13,578 nucleotides of DNA from Rhodopseudomonas_A sp036404135 (lineage in GTDB: Bacteria; Pseudomonadota; Alphaproteobacteria; Rhizobiales; Xanthobacteraceae). The translations under genes and the position numbers were made by a program. The stretch is taken from assembly GCF_036404135.1 (NCBI RefSeq), contig NZ_DASWPE010000032.1:1-13578 (forward strand). Direction: 5' to 3'. Positions within the stretch are counted from its first letter, which is position 1; every line of letters begins with the position of its first letter. A model generated the notes under the pieces. The model was given only the letters and a program-made list of their open reading frames with translations. It was not told the origin of the DNA and made no database searches. This document shows positions 1 to 6,736 of the stretch, piece after piece.

Positions 1-27
1 GAGAAAGAATCGCGACAACGCTACCCC

Positions 28-68
28 CGCGCCGCGCGGCGCGCCTCCCCCCTCATTTCGGTGAGGGG
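28..68. repeat. GC palindrome plus adjacent hairpin
   Basis: Bases 28-43 are a perfect 16-base palindrome of C and G only (centre between 35 and 36). Just after it, 49-55 (CCCCTCA) pairs perfectly with 62-68 (TGAGGGG) around a six-base loop. The pair lies about 165 bases beyond the stop codon of the minus-strand dehydrogenase gene. No run of T follows on either strand, so it is not a typical intrinsic terminator. Bases 1-231 otherwise show no gene that I can support. Confidence 0.5.
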
Positions 69-183
69 CACTGCGCAAAGCTCGGGCGCTCAGCGTCGCG
101 AGATCGCGAGCGGCTATCCCGAACGCATCGTGGCTGTTTGATATTCGAATCCGGGATCGCAGCGGCGTCCGGCATCGCCGTCG

Positions 184-211
184 CCCCCGCCCCATAAGGG
201 GGAGGGGAGCA
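184..211. repeat. G/C-rich hairpin past the tyrA stop
   Basis: CCCC at 190-193 pairs with GGGG at 198-201 around ATAA, and flanking C and G runs extend the stem with a bulge. It sits about 20 bases beyond the TAA stop of the dehydrogenase gene on the minus strand, where a transcript end would be expected. There is no T-tract on the minus strand, so terminator function is only possible. It may be a degenerate relative of the palindromic repeats at 5423, 5553, 10631 and 10801. Confidence 0.35.
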
Positions 212-231
212 GGTAGAATCCGCAGCCGCGC

Positions 232-1176
232 TTACTCCGCCGCCTTCTTGGCCAGCGCCGCCTTCGGCCGGCCGAAGTCGGGCAAGGCTTCGTCCTGGCC
301 GATGTCGACGATGCCGCGGCGGATGGTGCGGGTGCGGGCGAAATGCTCGTACAGCGCGTCGCCGTCGCCGCGGCGGATCGCGCGGGTCAGTTTCGACAGA
401 TCCTCCTGGAATTCGCCGAGCATTTCCAAGACCGCATCCTTGTTGTTCAGGAACACGTCGCGCCACATCGTTGGGTCGGAGGCCGCGATGCGGGTGAAAT
501 CGCGAAAGCCGCCGGCGGAAAACTTCAGCACCTCCGAGCGCGTCACCCCTTCGAGCTCCTCGGCTGTGCCTACAATTGTGTAGGCGATCAGATGCGGCAG
601 ATGGCTGGTCACCGCCAGCACCAGATCGTGGTGTTCGGCGGCCATCACTTCGACATTGGCGCCGAGCGCGCTCCAGAATGCGGCGAGCTTCTCCACCGCC
701 TTGGGATCGGCGCCCTCGGGCGGCGTCAGGATGCACCAGCGGTTGATGAACAGTTCGGCGAAGCCGGAATCCGGCCCCGAATTCTCGGTGCCGGCGACCG
801 GATGCGCCGGGACGAAATGCACATCGGCCGGCAGATGTTCGGCCATTGCGCGGACCACAGCGGCTTTCACTGATCCGACGTCGGAGACGATCGCGCCGGG
901 CGAAAGATGCGGCGCGATCTCCTTGGCGACCTCGGCGGAGGCGCCGACCGGGATGCACAGGATGACGAGGTCGGCGTCCTTCACCGCCTCGGCATTGCTC
1001 TCGAACACCCGATCGACGATGCCGAGTTCGGCGACCCGCGCCCGGGTCGCCGCCGAGCGCGCGGTGGCGACGATCTCGGAGGCAAGACCCTGCGCGCGGG
1101 CGCCGCGCGCGATCGAACCGCCGATCAGCCCGAAGCCGATCAGCGCCAGCCGTTTGAACGGCGGCGTGGCGATCAT
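232..1176 (-). CDS. tyrA: TyrA-family prephenate/arogenate (cyclohexadienyl) dehydrogenase
   Basis: A 314-residue cytoplasmic enzyme that oxidatively decarboxylates prephenate to 4-hydroxyphenylpyruvate, or arogenate to tyrosine. The N-terminal Rossmann fold shows GFGLIGGS (G14, G16, G19). Other family marks are SDVGSVK (98-104), HPVAGTENSG (125-134, with H125 the expected catalytic histidine) and SHLPHLIAY (191-199). Length is normal for a stand-alone TyrA without ACT domain. After the second beta strand the residues are TARSAATR, with no acidic residue to hold the NAD ribose, so NADP use is plausible (inference). The ATG overlaps the upstream hisC stop as ATGA, indicating translational coupling. 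The same frame stays open upstream through hisC, but the family N-terminus begins exactly at this ATG. Whether prephenate or arogenate is preferred cannot be read from the sequence. Confidence 0.93.
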   Translation of the reverse strand: MIATPPFKRLALIGFGLIGGSIARGARAQGLASEIVATARSAATRARVAELGIVDRVFESNAEAVKDADLVILCIPVGASAEVAKEIAPHLSPGAIVSDVGSVKAAVVRAMAEHLPADVHFVPAHPVAGTENSGPDSGFAELFINRWCILTPPEGADPKAVEKLAAFWSALGANVEVMAAEHHDLVLAVTSHLPHLIAYTIVGTAEELEGVTRSEVLKFSAGGFRDFTRIAASDPTMWRDVFLNNKDAVLEMLGEFQEDLSKLTRAIRRGDGDALYEHFARTRTIRRGIVDIGQDEALPDFGRPKAALAKKAAE

Positions 1177-2270
1177 GGCTGCGCCATGAAGGCGGCGACC
1201 GCCTCGACCACCAGCCGATTGGCCTCCTCGGTGCCGATGGTCATGCGCAGCGCATCCGGCAGGCCGTAATTGTTCAGCGCGCGCAGCACCAGGCCGCGCT
1301 TGGTCAGGAACGCGTCGGCCTCGGCCGCGGTCTTGCCCTTGGTGGTCGGGAAATGCACCAGCACGAAGTTGCAGACGCTCGGCGTCACGATCAGGCCGAG
1401 CTTGGTGAATTCCTCGGTTAGCCAGTTGCGCCAGGTGTCGGTGTGCGCCCGCGACATCTCGACATGCGCGGTATCCTGGATCGCCGCGACCGCGGCGAGC
1501 TGCGCCGGGACCGAGGTGTTGAACGGCCCGCGGATCCGGTTCATCGCGTCGACGATGTTGGGCGGGCCGAACATCCAGCCGATGCGCAGCGCGGCAAGGC
1601 CATGGATCTTGGAAAAGGTGCGGGTGACGACGGTGTTGTCCGTGGTCGAGACCAACTCGATGCCGGTCTCGTAATCGTTCTTCGAAACGTAGTCGGCATA
1701 GGCGCCGTCGAGCACCAGGATGACGTGCTCGGGCAGGCCCGCGCGCAGCCGCTTCACCTCGTCGAACGGAACGTAGGTGCCGGTCGGGTTGTTCGGATTG
1801 GCGAGCCACACCAGCTTGGTCCGCGGCGATACCTTGGCCAGGATGGCGTCGACGTCGCAGGTCAGGTCCTTCTCCTCGGCGACCACCAGCTTGGCGCCGT
1901 TCGCCATGGTGGCGATCGGGTAGACCAGAAAGCCGTAGGTGGTGGCGATCGCCTCGTCGCCGGGCGCGAGATAGGTGTGCGCCAAGAGGTTGAGCAATTC
2001 GTCGGAGCCGGCGCCGCAGATGATGCGGTCGGGATCGAGCCCGTAGGCGCGGCCGATCGCCTCGCGCAGCACCCGCGAGGTGCCCTCCGGGTAATCCTCC
2101 AGATGATCCGCCGCGTCCTTGTACGCCGCGATCGCGTGCGGCGACGGGCCGAACGGGGTCTCGTTGGCGGACAGCTTGAACACCTTGCGGCCGGGTTCGG
2201 CGACCGGGCTCTTGCCGGGGGTGTAGGGCGCAATATCGAGAATGCCGGGATTCGGCACGGGGCGGGACAT
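1173..2270 (-). CDS. hisC: HisC-family PLP aminotransferase (histidinol-phosphate/aromatic)
   Basis: A 365-residue fold-type I aminotransferase. It shows the HisC N-terminal motif ANETPFGPS (35-43), NPNNPTG (158-164), DGAYADY (188-194) and TFSKIHGLAALRIGW (218-232). K221 is the expected Schiff-base lysine and R229 the phosphate-binding arginine. The family transaminates histidinol phosphate, and many members also accept aromatic keto acids. Its place between a chorismate mutase and a TyrA, rather than among his genes, suggests that it (also) makes arogenate or tyrosine; this is inference from context. The start is supported by GGAG six bases before the ATG. The gene follows the chorismate mutase stop by 27 bases and overlaps tyrA by four, so the three form one operon. 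Confidence 0.93.
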   Translation of the reverse strand: MSRPVPNPGILDIAPYTPGKSPVAEPGRKVFKLSANETPFGPSPHAIAAYKDAADHLEDYPEGTSRVLREAIGRAYGLDPDRIICGAGSDELLNLLAHTYLAPGDEAIATTYGFLVYPIATMANGAKLVVAEEKDLTCDVDAILAKVSPRTKLVWLANPNNPTGTYVPFDEVKRLRAGLPEHVILVLDGAYADYVSKNDYETGIELVSTTDNTVVTRTFSKIHGLAALRIGWMFGPPNIVDAMNRIRGPFNTSVPAQLAAVAAIQDTAHVEMSRAHTDTWRNWLTEEFTKLGLIVTPSVCNFVLVHFPTTKGKTAAEADAFLTKRGLVLRALNNYGLPDALRMTIGTEEANRLVVEAVAAFMAQP

Positions 2271-2297
2271 CTTGGACTCCAGATGATGGACGCGGGA

Positions 2298-3149
2298 TCA
2301 GGTTTTCGGCGCGCCGGTCGGGGGCACCATATAGCGGGTTGCATGGCTGCCGACGAGAGCCGAGGAGCGCAGCGAAGCGCCGGCATCGATCAGCGCCGCT
2401 TTCACGGTGTCGAGGCGGGTGCCGCCGGTGATCGACACCAGCAGCGCGGCGCCGTCGAAGGCGGTATCCGGCACCGCGACGATTTCCGCGAGCGGCGACA
2501 GCGCCCGGGCGATTTCGGCGTTCCAGCCGGATACCCGCACGCTCCACATCTCGACCTCGGTGACCATTGCGCTATCGGCGACGCGCGACACCACGAACAC
2601 CGGCAAGGCGGCGGGATGGTCGGCGCGCTCGATGAACGGCAGCCTTGCGATGATCTTCGGTGCGCCGGGGGTTTCCAGCGCCACCCACCACGGCGTGCGG
2701 CTCGAGGTCGCCGACACCAGTGCCAGGTCGCCCTTCGAGCGCGATACCCCTTCGACCGCGGCGGAAGCGGAAAAATGCGGCACGAACGGTACGGTGAAGC
2801 CGAAATGGAAGCGCGCGGAATCCCGCATCGCGGATTCGCCGAGCGACAGGTCGGCATGCACCGCAAACGGCGCCTGCACATAGGTAAAGGTGGCGATGAT
2901 CACCCGCCAGATGCTCTCCACGGTATCGAGCGGCAGGATGCCGTGGTGGCGCTGCACCAGCCGGCGCATCATGTCGGCCTCGCGCGCCGGGCGGAACGCG
3001 GAGCCGACCTCCTGGGTCTGCTTCACCGAGATCAGCCGGTCGATGATGTCGGCGCGCTGCATCAACAGGTTGTGAACCTGTTCGTCGATGCCATCGATTT
3101 CGCGACGCAGATCCGCCAGCGACGGCGGCGAGGGGGGCAAAGTGGACAT
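2298..3149 (-). CDS. AroQ-type chorismate mutase with degenerate prephenate dehydratase/ACT tail
   Basis: A 283-residue protein. Residues 11-92 match the helical AroQ chorismate mutase domain, which converts chorismate to prephenate. By eye against E. coli PheA, the active-site residues R11, R28, K39, R51, E52 and Q88 correspond to R15, R32, K43, R56, E57 and Q92; S84 becomes F88. The remaining ~190 residues resemble the second lobe and ACT domain of a P-protein (for example SASAAVEGVSRSKGDLALV near 127-145, and the end ALIDAGASLRSSALVGSH). The first dehydratase lobe is absent, as are the TRF motif and the Phe-binding GALV and ESRP motifs. Dehydratase activity is therefore not expected and Phe feedback is doubtful. 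It is the first gene of the operon with hisC and tyrA. GAAGG lies about ten bases before the ATG. The domain call for residues 1-92 is secure; the tail assignment is a by-eye alignment. Confidence 0.88.
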   Translation of the reverse strand: MSTLPPSPPSLADLRREIDGIDEQVHNLLMQRADIIDRLISVKQTQEVGSAFRPAREADMMRRLVQRHHGILPLDTVESIWRVIIATFTYVQAPFAVHADLSLGESAMRDSARFHFGFTVPFVPHFSASAAVEGVSRSKGDLALVSATSSRTPWWVALETPGAPKIIARLPFIERADHPAALPVFVVSRVADSAMVTEVEMWSVRVSGWNAEIARALSPLAEIVAVPDTAFDGAALLVSITGGTRLDTVKAALIDAGASLRSSALVGSHATRYMVPPTGAPKT

Positions 3150-3319
3150 TGTTGAGACCTTCGCACGGGGACGCGCGACGCGCTCCCGCCAAGCATCCCG
3201 GTTCGGTCACGGCGGACCGCCGGGCAAGAGGCATTGCTTAAGGTATGACCGGCTGCGAACGCAAAGAAAAGCTTAAGGCTTGGATGTCACACAGAAAGCC
3301 GGCCATTCCGCGCTATGTC
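3150..3319. other. Divergent intergenic region upstream of the chorismate mutase operon
   Basis: This 170-base stretch must hold the minus-strand promoter of the chorismate mutase-hisC-tyrA operon, but I see no convincing -35/-10 pair. It contains two copies of GCTTAAGG (3236-3243 and 3271-3278), 35 bases apart and each including the palindrome CTTAAG, which could be operator half-sites. There is no leader peptide rich in Phe or Tyr codons and no attenuator hairpin with a T-tract. Confidence 0.4.
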
Positions 3320-3348
3320 TTGACGAAAGACCCGTTTGGGATTAATAT
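3320..3348 (+). promoter_or_regulatory. Sigma70-type promoter of metXW
   Basis: TTGACG at 3320-3325 and TAATAT at 3343-3348 are separated by exactly 17 bases. A transcript starting seven or so bases downstream (about 3355) would begin right at the 5' edge of the SAM-II aptamer, which strongly supports the assignment. Confidence 0.85.
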
Positions 3349-3356
3349 CTTAGCTC

Positions 3357-3420
3357 GTCCGTGGTGATTTGAGCCGGCCGGCTTGCAGCCACGTTAAACA
3401 ACTCGCTAAACAGGCCGGGG
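3357..3420 (+). ncRNA. SAM-II riboswitch aptamer
   Basis: This is the SAM-binding leader RNA typical of alphaproteobacterial metX/metA genes. P1 is formed by CGTGG (3360-3364) and CCACG (3389-3393). The conserved GTGATTTG follows the 5' strand and the GTTAAA and CTCGCTAAA blocks follow the 3' strand. The pseudoknot is formed by CCGGCC in the loop (3374-3379) and GGCCGG (3413-3418). SAM binding would stabilise the pseudoknot and lower metX expression when methionine/SAM is plentiful. Recognition rests on conserved sequence plus both helices, and on the position between promoter and metX. Confidence 0.93.
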
Positions 3421-3430
3421 ACAGTTGGAT

Positions 3431-3463
3431 CCCGGCCGAACATTGTTCAGGCCGGGTTTTTTT
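3431..3463 (+). terminator. Intrinsic terminator controlled by the SAM-II riboswitch
   Basis: CCCGGCCGAAC (3431-3441) pairs with GTTC (3445-3448) and GGCCGGG (3450-3456), with a single bulged A at 3449 and a three-base loop. Seven T residues follow (3457-3463). The 5' arm CCCGGCC (3431-3437) is also fully complementary to GGCCGGG at 3413-3419 of the aptamer, which would form the competing antiterminator when SAM is absent. Transcription would stop about 45 bases before metX. Confidence 0.9.
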
Positions 3464-3487
3464 ATGGGCCTCTCGATGTGTCTGGGA

Positions 3488-3503
3488 ACCGTGAGGAGAC
3501 GGT
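3488..3503 (+). promoter_or_regulatory. metX ribosome binding site displayed in a hairpin loop
   Basis: The Shine-Dalgarno sequence GAGGAG (3493-3498) is exactly the six-base loop of a perfect five-base-pair stem, ACCGT (3488-3492) with ACGGT (3499-3503). It lies 11 bases before the first of two consecutive ATG codons (3510 and 3513). The spacing favours the first ATG. Confidence 0.65.
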
Positions 3504-3509
3504 CTCAAG

Positions 3510-4712
3510 ATGATGAAGGTGCAGTCGATCCACGGCCAGGCGGCGCACGCCGAGGAGCGCGCCCACGAGGCCGACCATCCGTCGTCGCAGCTCGCGGTAT
3601 TCGGCGCCGATCAGCCGCTGGCGCTCGACTGCGGCATCGACCTCGCGCCGTTCCAGATCGCCTACCAGACCTATGGCGAGCTCAACGCGGACAAATCCAA
3701 CGCCATCCTGGTCTGCCACGCGTTGACCGGCGACCAGCACGTCGCCAACATCCATCCGGTGACCGGCAAGCCAGGCTGGTGGCAGACCGTGGTCGGCCCC
3801 GGCAAGCCGCTCGACCCCGAGCGGTTCTTTATCATCTGTTCGAACGTGATCGGCAGCTGCATGGGCTCGACCGGCCCGTCCTCCACCAACCCCTTAACCG
3901 GCAAGCCGTGGGGGCTGGATTTCCCGATCATCACCATTCCCGACATGGTGCGGGCGCAGGCGATGCTGATCGACCGGCTCGGTATCGAGCGGCTGTTCTG
4001 CGTGGTCGGCGGCTCGATGGGCGGCATGCAGACGCTGCAATGGACCGTGGCCTACCCGAAGCGGGTGGCCTCGGCGCTGGCGATCGCCTGCTCGACGCGG
4101 CATTCGGCGCAGAACATCGCCTTCCACGAGCTCGGCCGCCAGGCGGTGATGGCCGATCCGGAATGGCACCACGGCCGCTATTTCGAGGAAGGCACCTATC
4201 CGCACCGCGGGCTCGGCGTGGCGCGGATGGCCGCGCACATCACTTATCTGTCCGACGCCGCCTTGCATCGCAAGTTCGGCCGCAGGATGCAGGATCGCGA
4301 GCTGCCGACGTTTTCGTTCGACGCCGATTTCCAGGTCGAAAGCTATCTGCGCTATCAGGGCTCGTCCTTCGTCGAGCGGTTCGACGCCAACAGCTATCTG
4401 TATCTGACCCGGGCGATGGACTATTTCGACATCGCCGCCGACCATGACGGGGTGCTGGCGGAAGCGTTTCGCGACACCACGACGCGGTTCTGCGTGGTGT
4501 CGTTCACCTCGGACTGGCTGTTTCCGACCTCGGAATCCCGCAACGTCGTGCATGCGCTGAATGCCGGCGGTGCGCGGGTGTCGTTCGCGGAGATCGAGAC
4601 CGATCGCGGCCACGACGCCTTCCTGCTCGACGTGCCGGAATTCATCGATATCGCCCGCGCCTTCCTGCAATCGGCGGGCGTCGCGCACGGGCTGGTCGCG
4701 AAGGGCAATTGA
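3510..4712 (+). CDS. metX: Homoserine O-acetyltransferase (MetX)
   Basis: A 400-residue cytoplasmic alpha/beta-hydrolase-fold acyltransferase that activates homoserine for methionine synthesis by transferring an acyl group from acyl-CoA. The nucleophile elbow GGSMGG gives Ser169. The acid is Asp335 in TSDWLFP and the base is His368 in RGHDAFLL, so the triad is complete. HALTGDQHV (70-78) and STNPLTGKPWG (125-135) are further MetX marks. Length is normal. It sits behind a SAM-II riboswitch and terminator, so expression should fall when SAM is high. metW follows after one base. MetX proteins can use acetyl-CoA or succinyl-CoA; I call acetyl by family convention and cannot prove it here. Confidence 0.96.
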   Translation: MMKVQSIHGQAAHAEERAHEADHPSSQLAVFGADQPLALDCGIDLAPFQIAYQTYGELNADKSNAILVCHALTGDQHVANIHPVTGKPGWWQTVVGPGKPLDPERFFIICSNVIGSCMGSTGPSSTNPLTGKPWGLDFPIITIPDMVRAQAMLIDRLGIERLFCVVGGSMGGMQTLQWTVAYPKRVASALAIACSTRHSAQNIAFHELGRQAVMADPEWHHGRYFEEGTYPHRGLGVARMAAHITYLSDAALHRKFGRRMQDRELPTFSFDADFQVESYLRYQGSSFVERFDANSYLYLTRAMDYFDIAADHDGVLAEAFRDTTTRFCVVSFTSDWLFPTSESRNVVHALNAGGARVSFAEIETDRGHDAFLLDVPEFIDIARAFLQSAGVAHGLVAKGN

Positions 4713-4713
4713 C

Positions 4714-5409
4714 ATGTCGGCTCAGGAATCTCTGCCCTTCATCACGCCGCAGCCGCCGCATCCCTTGAAATGCTACCGCGCCGATCACGTGCTGGTCGCC
4801 GAGATGGTCGAGACCGGCTCCAAGGTGCTCGACGTCGGCTGCGGCGAGGGCGATCTGTTGCAACTGCTGGAAAGCCGCGGCATCGACGGCCGCGGCATCG
4901 AATTGTCGCGCGAGGGGGTCAACCGCTGCGTCTCGCGCGGGCTTGCCGTGGTGCAGGGCGACGCCGACACCGACCTCGTCAACTATCCGGACGACGCCTT
5001 CGACTATGTGATCCTGTCGCAGACCCTGCAGGCCACAAGGCAGCCGCGCGCGGTGCTGGAAAATCTGCTGCGGATCGGCCGCCGCGCCATCGTCTCGTTT
5101 CCGAATTTCGGCTATCTCAACATGCGGCTGCAATTGTTGATCCACGGTCAGATGCCGCGCACCGAGAATCTGCCGGCGACCTGGTACGACACGCCGAACA
5201 TCCACTTCTGCACCATCAAGGATTTCGTGCTGCTGTGCCACGAGATCAACGTCAAGATGGAGCGCGCGGTGGCGCTCGACCAGCACGGCAGGCCGCTGCG
5301 GCTGAACGCACCGTGGTGGTTCTGGAACCTGTTCGGCGAGCAGGGCGTGTTCCTGCTCAGCCGCGCGGAGAAGAAGCTGCCGGTGTCGGTTGGAGAGCGC
5401 GTTCGCTGA
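4714..5409 (+). CDS. metW: Methionine biosynthesis protein MetW
   Basis: A 231-residue protein of the MetW family with a class I SAM-methyltransferase-like fold. Motif I is VLDVGCGEG (38-46), with an acidic residue at E63 (RGIELS) and a third-strand GDAD (82-85). The pairing with metX is widespread in proteobacteria, and MetW has been described as needed for, or stimulating, MetX activity; a methyl transfer reaction is not established. The ATG lies one base after the metX TGA. AAGGG within the end of metX, nine bases upstream, serves as ribosome binding site, so translation is probably coupled. Upstream in-frame codons belong to a shadow of metX. The gene would share the SAM-II control. Confidence 0.94.
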   Translation: MSAQESLPFITPQPPHPLKCYRADHVLVAEMVETGSKVLDVGCGEGDLLQLLESRGIDGRGIELSREGVNRCVSRGLAVVQGDADTDLVNYPDDAFDYVILSQTLQATRQPRAVLENLLRIGRRAIVSFPNFGYLNMRLQLLIHGQMPRTENLPATWYDTPNIHFCTIKDFVLLCHEINVKMERAVALDQHGRPLRLNAPWWFWNLFGEQGVFLLSRAEKKLPVSVGERVR

Positions 5410-5422
5410 GGCGACGCTGCTT

Positions 5423-5460
5423 CCCCCACCCCAGCCCTCCCCCGCAAGCGGGAGAGGGGC
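5423..5460 (-). repeat. Palindromic intergenic repeat, copy A (inverted)
   Basis: On the minus strand this reads as the core CCCGCTTGCGGGGGAGGG followed by a GGGGTGGGGG-type tail. The core forms a CCCGC-TT-GCGGG hairpin. It begins about 14 bases past the metW stop and is the near-exact reverse complement of copy B at 5553-5590. Translated, the family gives the peptide PHPxPPPQAGEG seen in spurious reading frames. Confidence 0.85.
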
Positions 5461-5552
5461 AGGCCGTGCTGGCGGAGAAGCAAACAGCAGCGATCAGCGT
5501 CGTTATTTTCAACGTTCGAGGTCATCCCCGAGGCCTCTGCATCGGAACCGCG

Positions 5553-5590
5553 CTCCCTCTCCCGCTTGCGGGGGAGGGCGGGGTGGGGGT
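5553..5590 (+). repeat. Palindromic intergenic repeat, copy B
   Basis: Plus-strand copy of the same repeat, with the core at 5560-5577. It shares at least 24 consecutive identical bases with the complement of copy A plus most of the G-rich tail. Copies A and B flank 92 bases of unremarkable sequence (5461-5552) and could fold into one long stem. The unit lies between the converging ends of metW and the hydrolase gene. Confidence 0.85.
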
Positions 5591-5626
5591 GCCACGCAGC
5601 AAGCCCATCATTCTGCTCGCGCTGCG

Positions 5627-6490
5627 CTACTCCCTCACCGAGCGCGGATCGCGCGGGCCCCAGCGCCCGGCTTCGGCGAGCGCCAGAAATTTCTCCAGCG
5701 TCGCGTTGAACAGCGCGGGCTCTTCCAGATTGAGCGCGTGGCCGGATTTCGGAAACATCGCCAACCCTGAGCTGGCGATCCGGCGCTTCAGGAACAGGCT
5801 CGGTTCGATGCAGGCGTCATCCTCGTCGCCGACCATGATCAAGGTCGGCAGCGTCAGCGCGCTGATCGCATCGGCAAACGCCGACAACGGCGGCCGCGCG
5901 CCTTGGAAATTGCGCATGGTGCGCGCGGAGCCGTTGGCGTCGTGCTCGCCGAGCGCGTCGTGGAAGTCGCGAAAGCCGCGCGGATCCTTCACCAGAAACG
6001 GAATTCGTGCCGGCGTCAGGCCGGCGAGCTTGGTGATTTCGGAGGCGCCGCCGCGCTCGAACTCGTCGGCCTCGGCGCGGCACCGTGCGCGATAATCGTC
6101 GAGCCGCTCGGCCTCGAAGCCGGAGCCGATCCCGGACAGCGTCAATGACAGCACGCGCGACGGTACGCTAAGCGCGACTTGCAGCGCCGAATAGGCGCCC
6201 ATCGATGAGCCCACGAAATGCGCCGCCGCGATCCGCAGATGGTCGAGGATCGCGATCGCGTCGTCGCGCATATGTTGGTAGTCGTAGTCGGCGTCGTTGT
6301 CCGGCACATGCGACGGCGTATAGCCGCGTGCGGAATAGGTGATGCAGCGATGGCCGCGCGCGAAATAGCGCATTTGCGGCTCGAAGCTCGCGTAGTCGGC
6401 GGCGAATTCGTGCAGCAACAGCAGCGGCGTGCCGTCGCCGGCTTCCTCGTAATACAACTGCACATGGTCCTTGGTGGTGGCGAAGGGCAT
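5627..6490 (-). CDS. Alpha/beta-fold hydrolase
   Basis: A 287-residue soluble hydrolase without signal peptide. The catalytic triad is visible: Ser96 in GSSMGA (94-99), Asp224 in VGDEDD (220-225) and His251 in SGHALNLEEP (249-258). LLLLHEF (23-29) is the strand leading to the oxyanion-hole region and YSARGY (52-57) is the usual following motif. Length fits the family that includes 3-oxoadipate enol-lactonase-like enzymes and haloperoxidase-like esterases, but nothing here fixes the substrate. AGGA six bases before the ATG supports the start. The gene stands alone: it converges on metW and diverges from the gene at 6737, with 246 bases between. Confidence 0.9.
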   Translation of the reverse strand: MPFATTKDHVQLYYEEAGDGTPLLLLHEFAADYASFEPQMRYFARGHRCITYSARGYTPSHVPDNDADYDYQHMRDDAIAILDHLRIAAAHFVGSSMGAYSALQVALSVPSRVLSLTLSGIGSGFEAERLDDYRARCRAEADEFERGGASEITKLAGLTPARIPFLVKDPRGFRDFHDALGEHDANGSARTMRNFQGARPPLSAFADAISALTLPTLIMVGDEDDACIEPSLFLKRRIASSGLAMFPKSGHALNLEEPALFNATLEKFLALAEAGRWGPRDPRSVRE

Positions 6491-6736
6491 CGCGATTCCT
6501 TTGACGTAATCGCGCGATGATGCGCGCTGACGTTGAAATCATAGCTATTCCGCGAGCTCTGCGCATCCATTGGTTAATCGGAATTCGTCTTCGAATCGTG
6601 CGCGATAGCGGAGTCAATGGGCCGATGGTTCACGAATTCATGCAATTTCAGGTCTTGATCTCGCCACATCCCGAAATGCAAGAGGCGCCCTCGTTGTCCG
6701 GCCGCCGGATTTGGTCGGATGGAATTGGGGGTGTTG

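Noticed and set aside
1177..2547. Open frame continuing upstream of the tyrA ATG on the minus strand, giving a 771-codon frame
   Set aside because: It lies inside hisC and the chorismate mutase gene in another frame, and its translation is Arg/Gly-rich low-complexity without family similarity. The TyrA N-terminus begins at 1176.
1443..3155. 570-codon plus-strand frame opposite hisC and chorismate mutase
   Set aside because: Antisense shadow of high-GC coding sequence; compositionally biased (Gly, Arg, His) with no recognisable domain or ribosome site.
3425..4447. 340-codon plus-strand frame starting in the terminator and running across metX
   Set aside because: Out-of-frame shadow of metX; MetX motifs are all in the other frame.
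5390..5770. Peptides containing PPPQAGEG-type or similar motifs from short frames here and at 10686-10880
   Set aside because: These are translations of the palindromic repeat, well known as a source of spurious gene calls.
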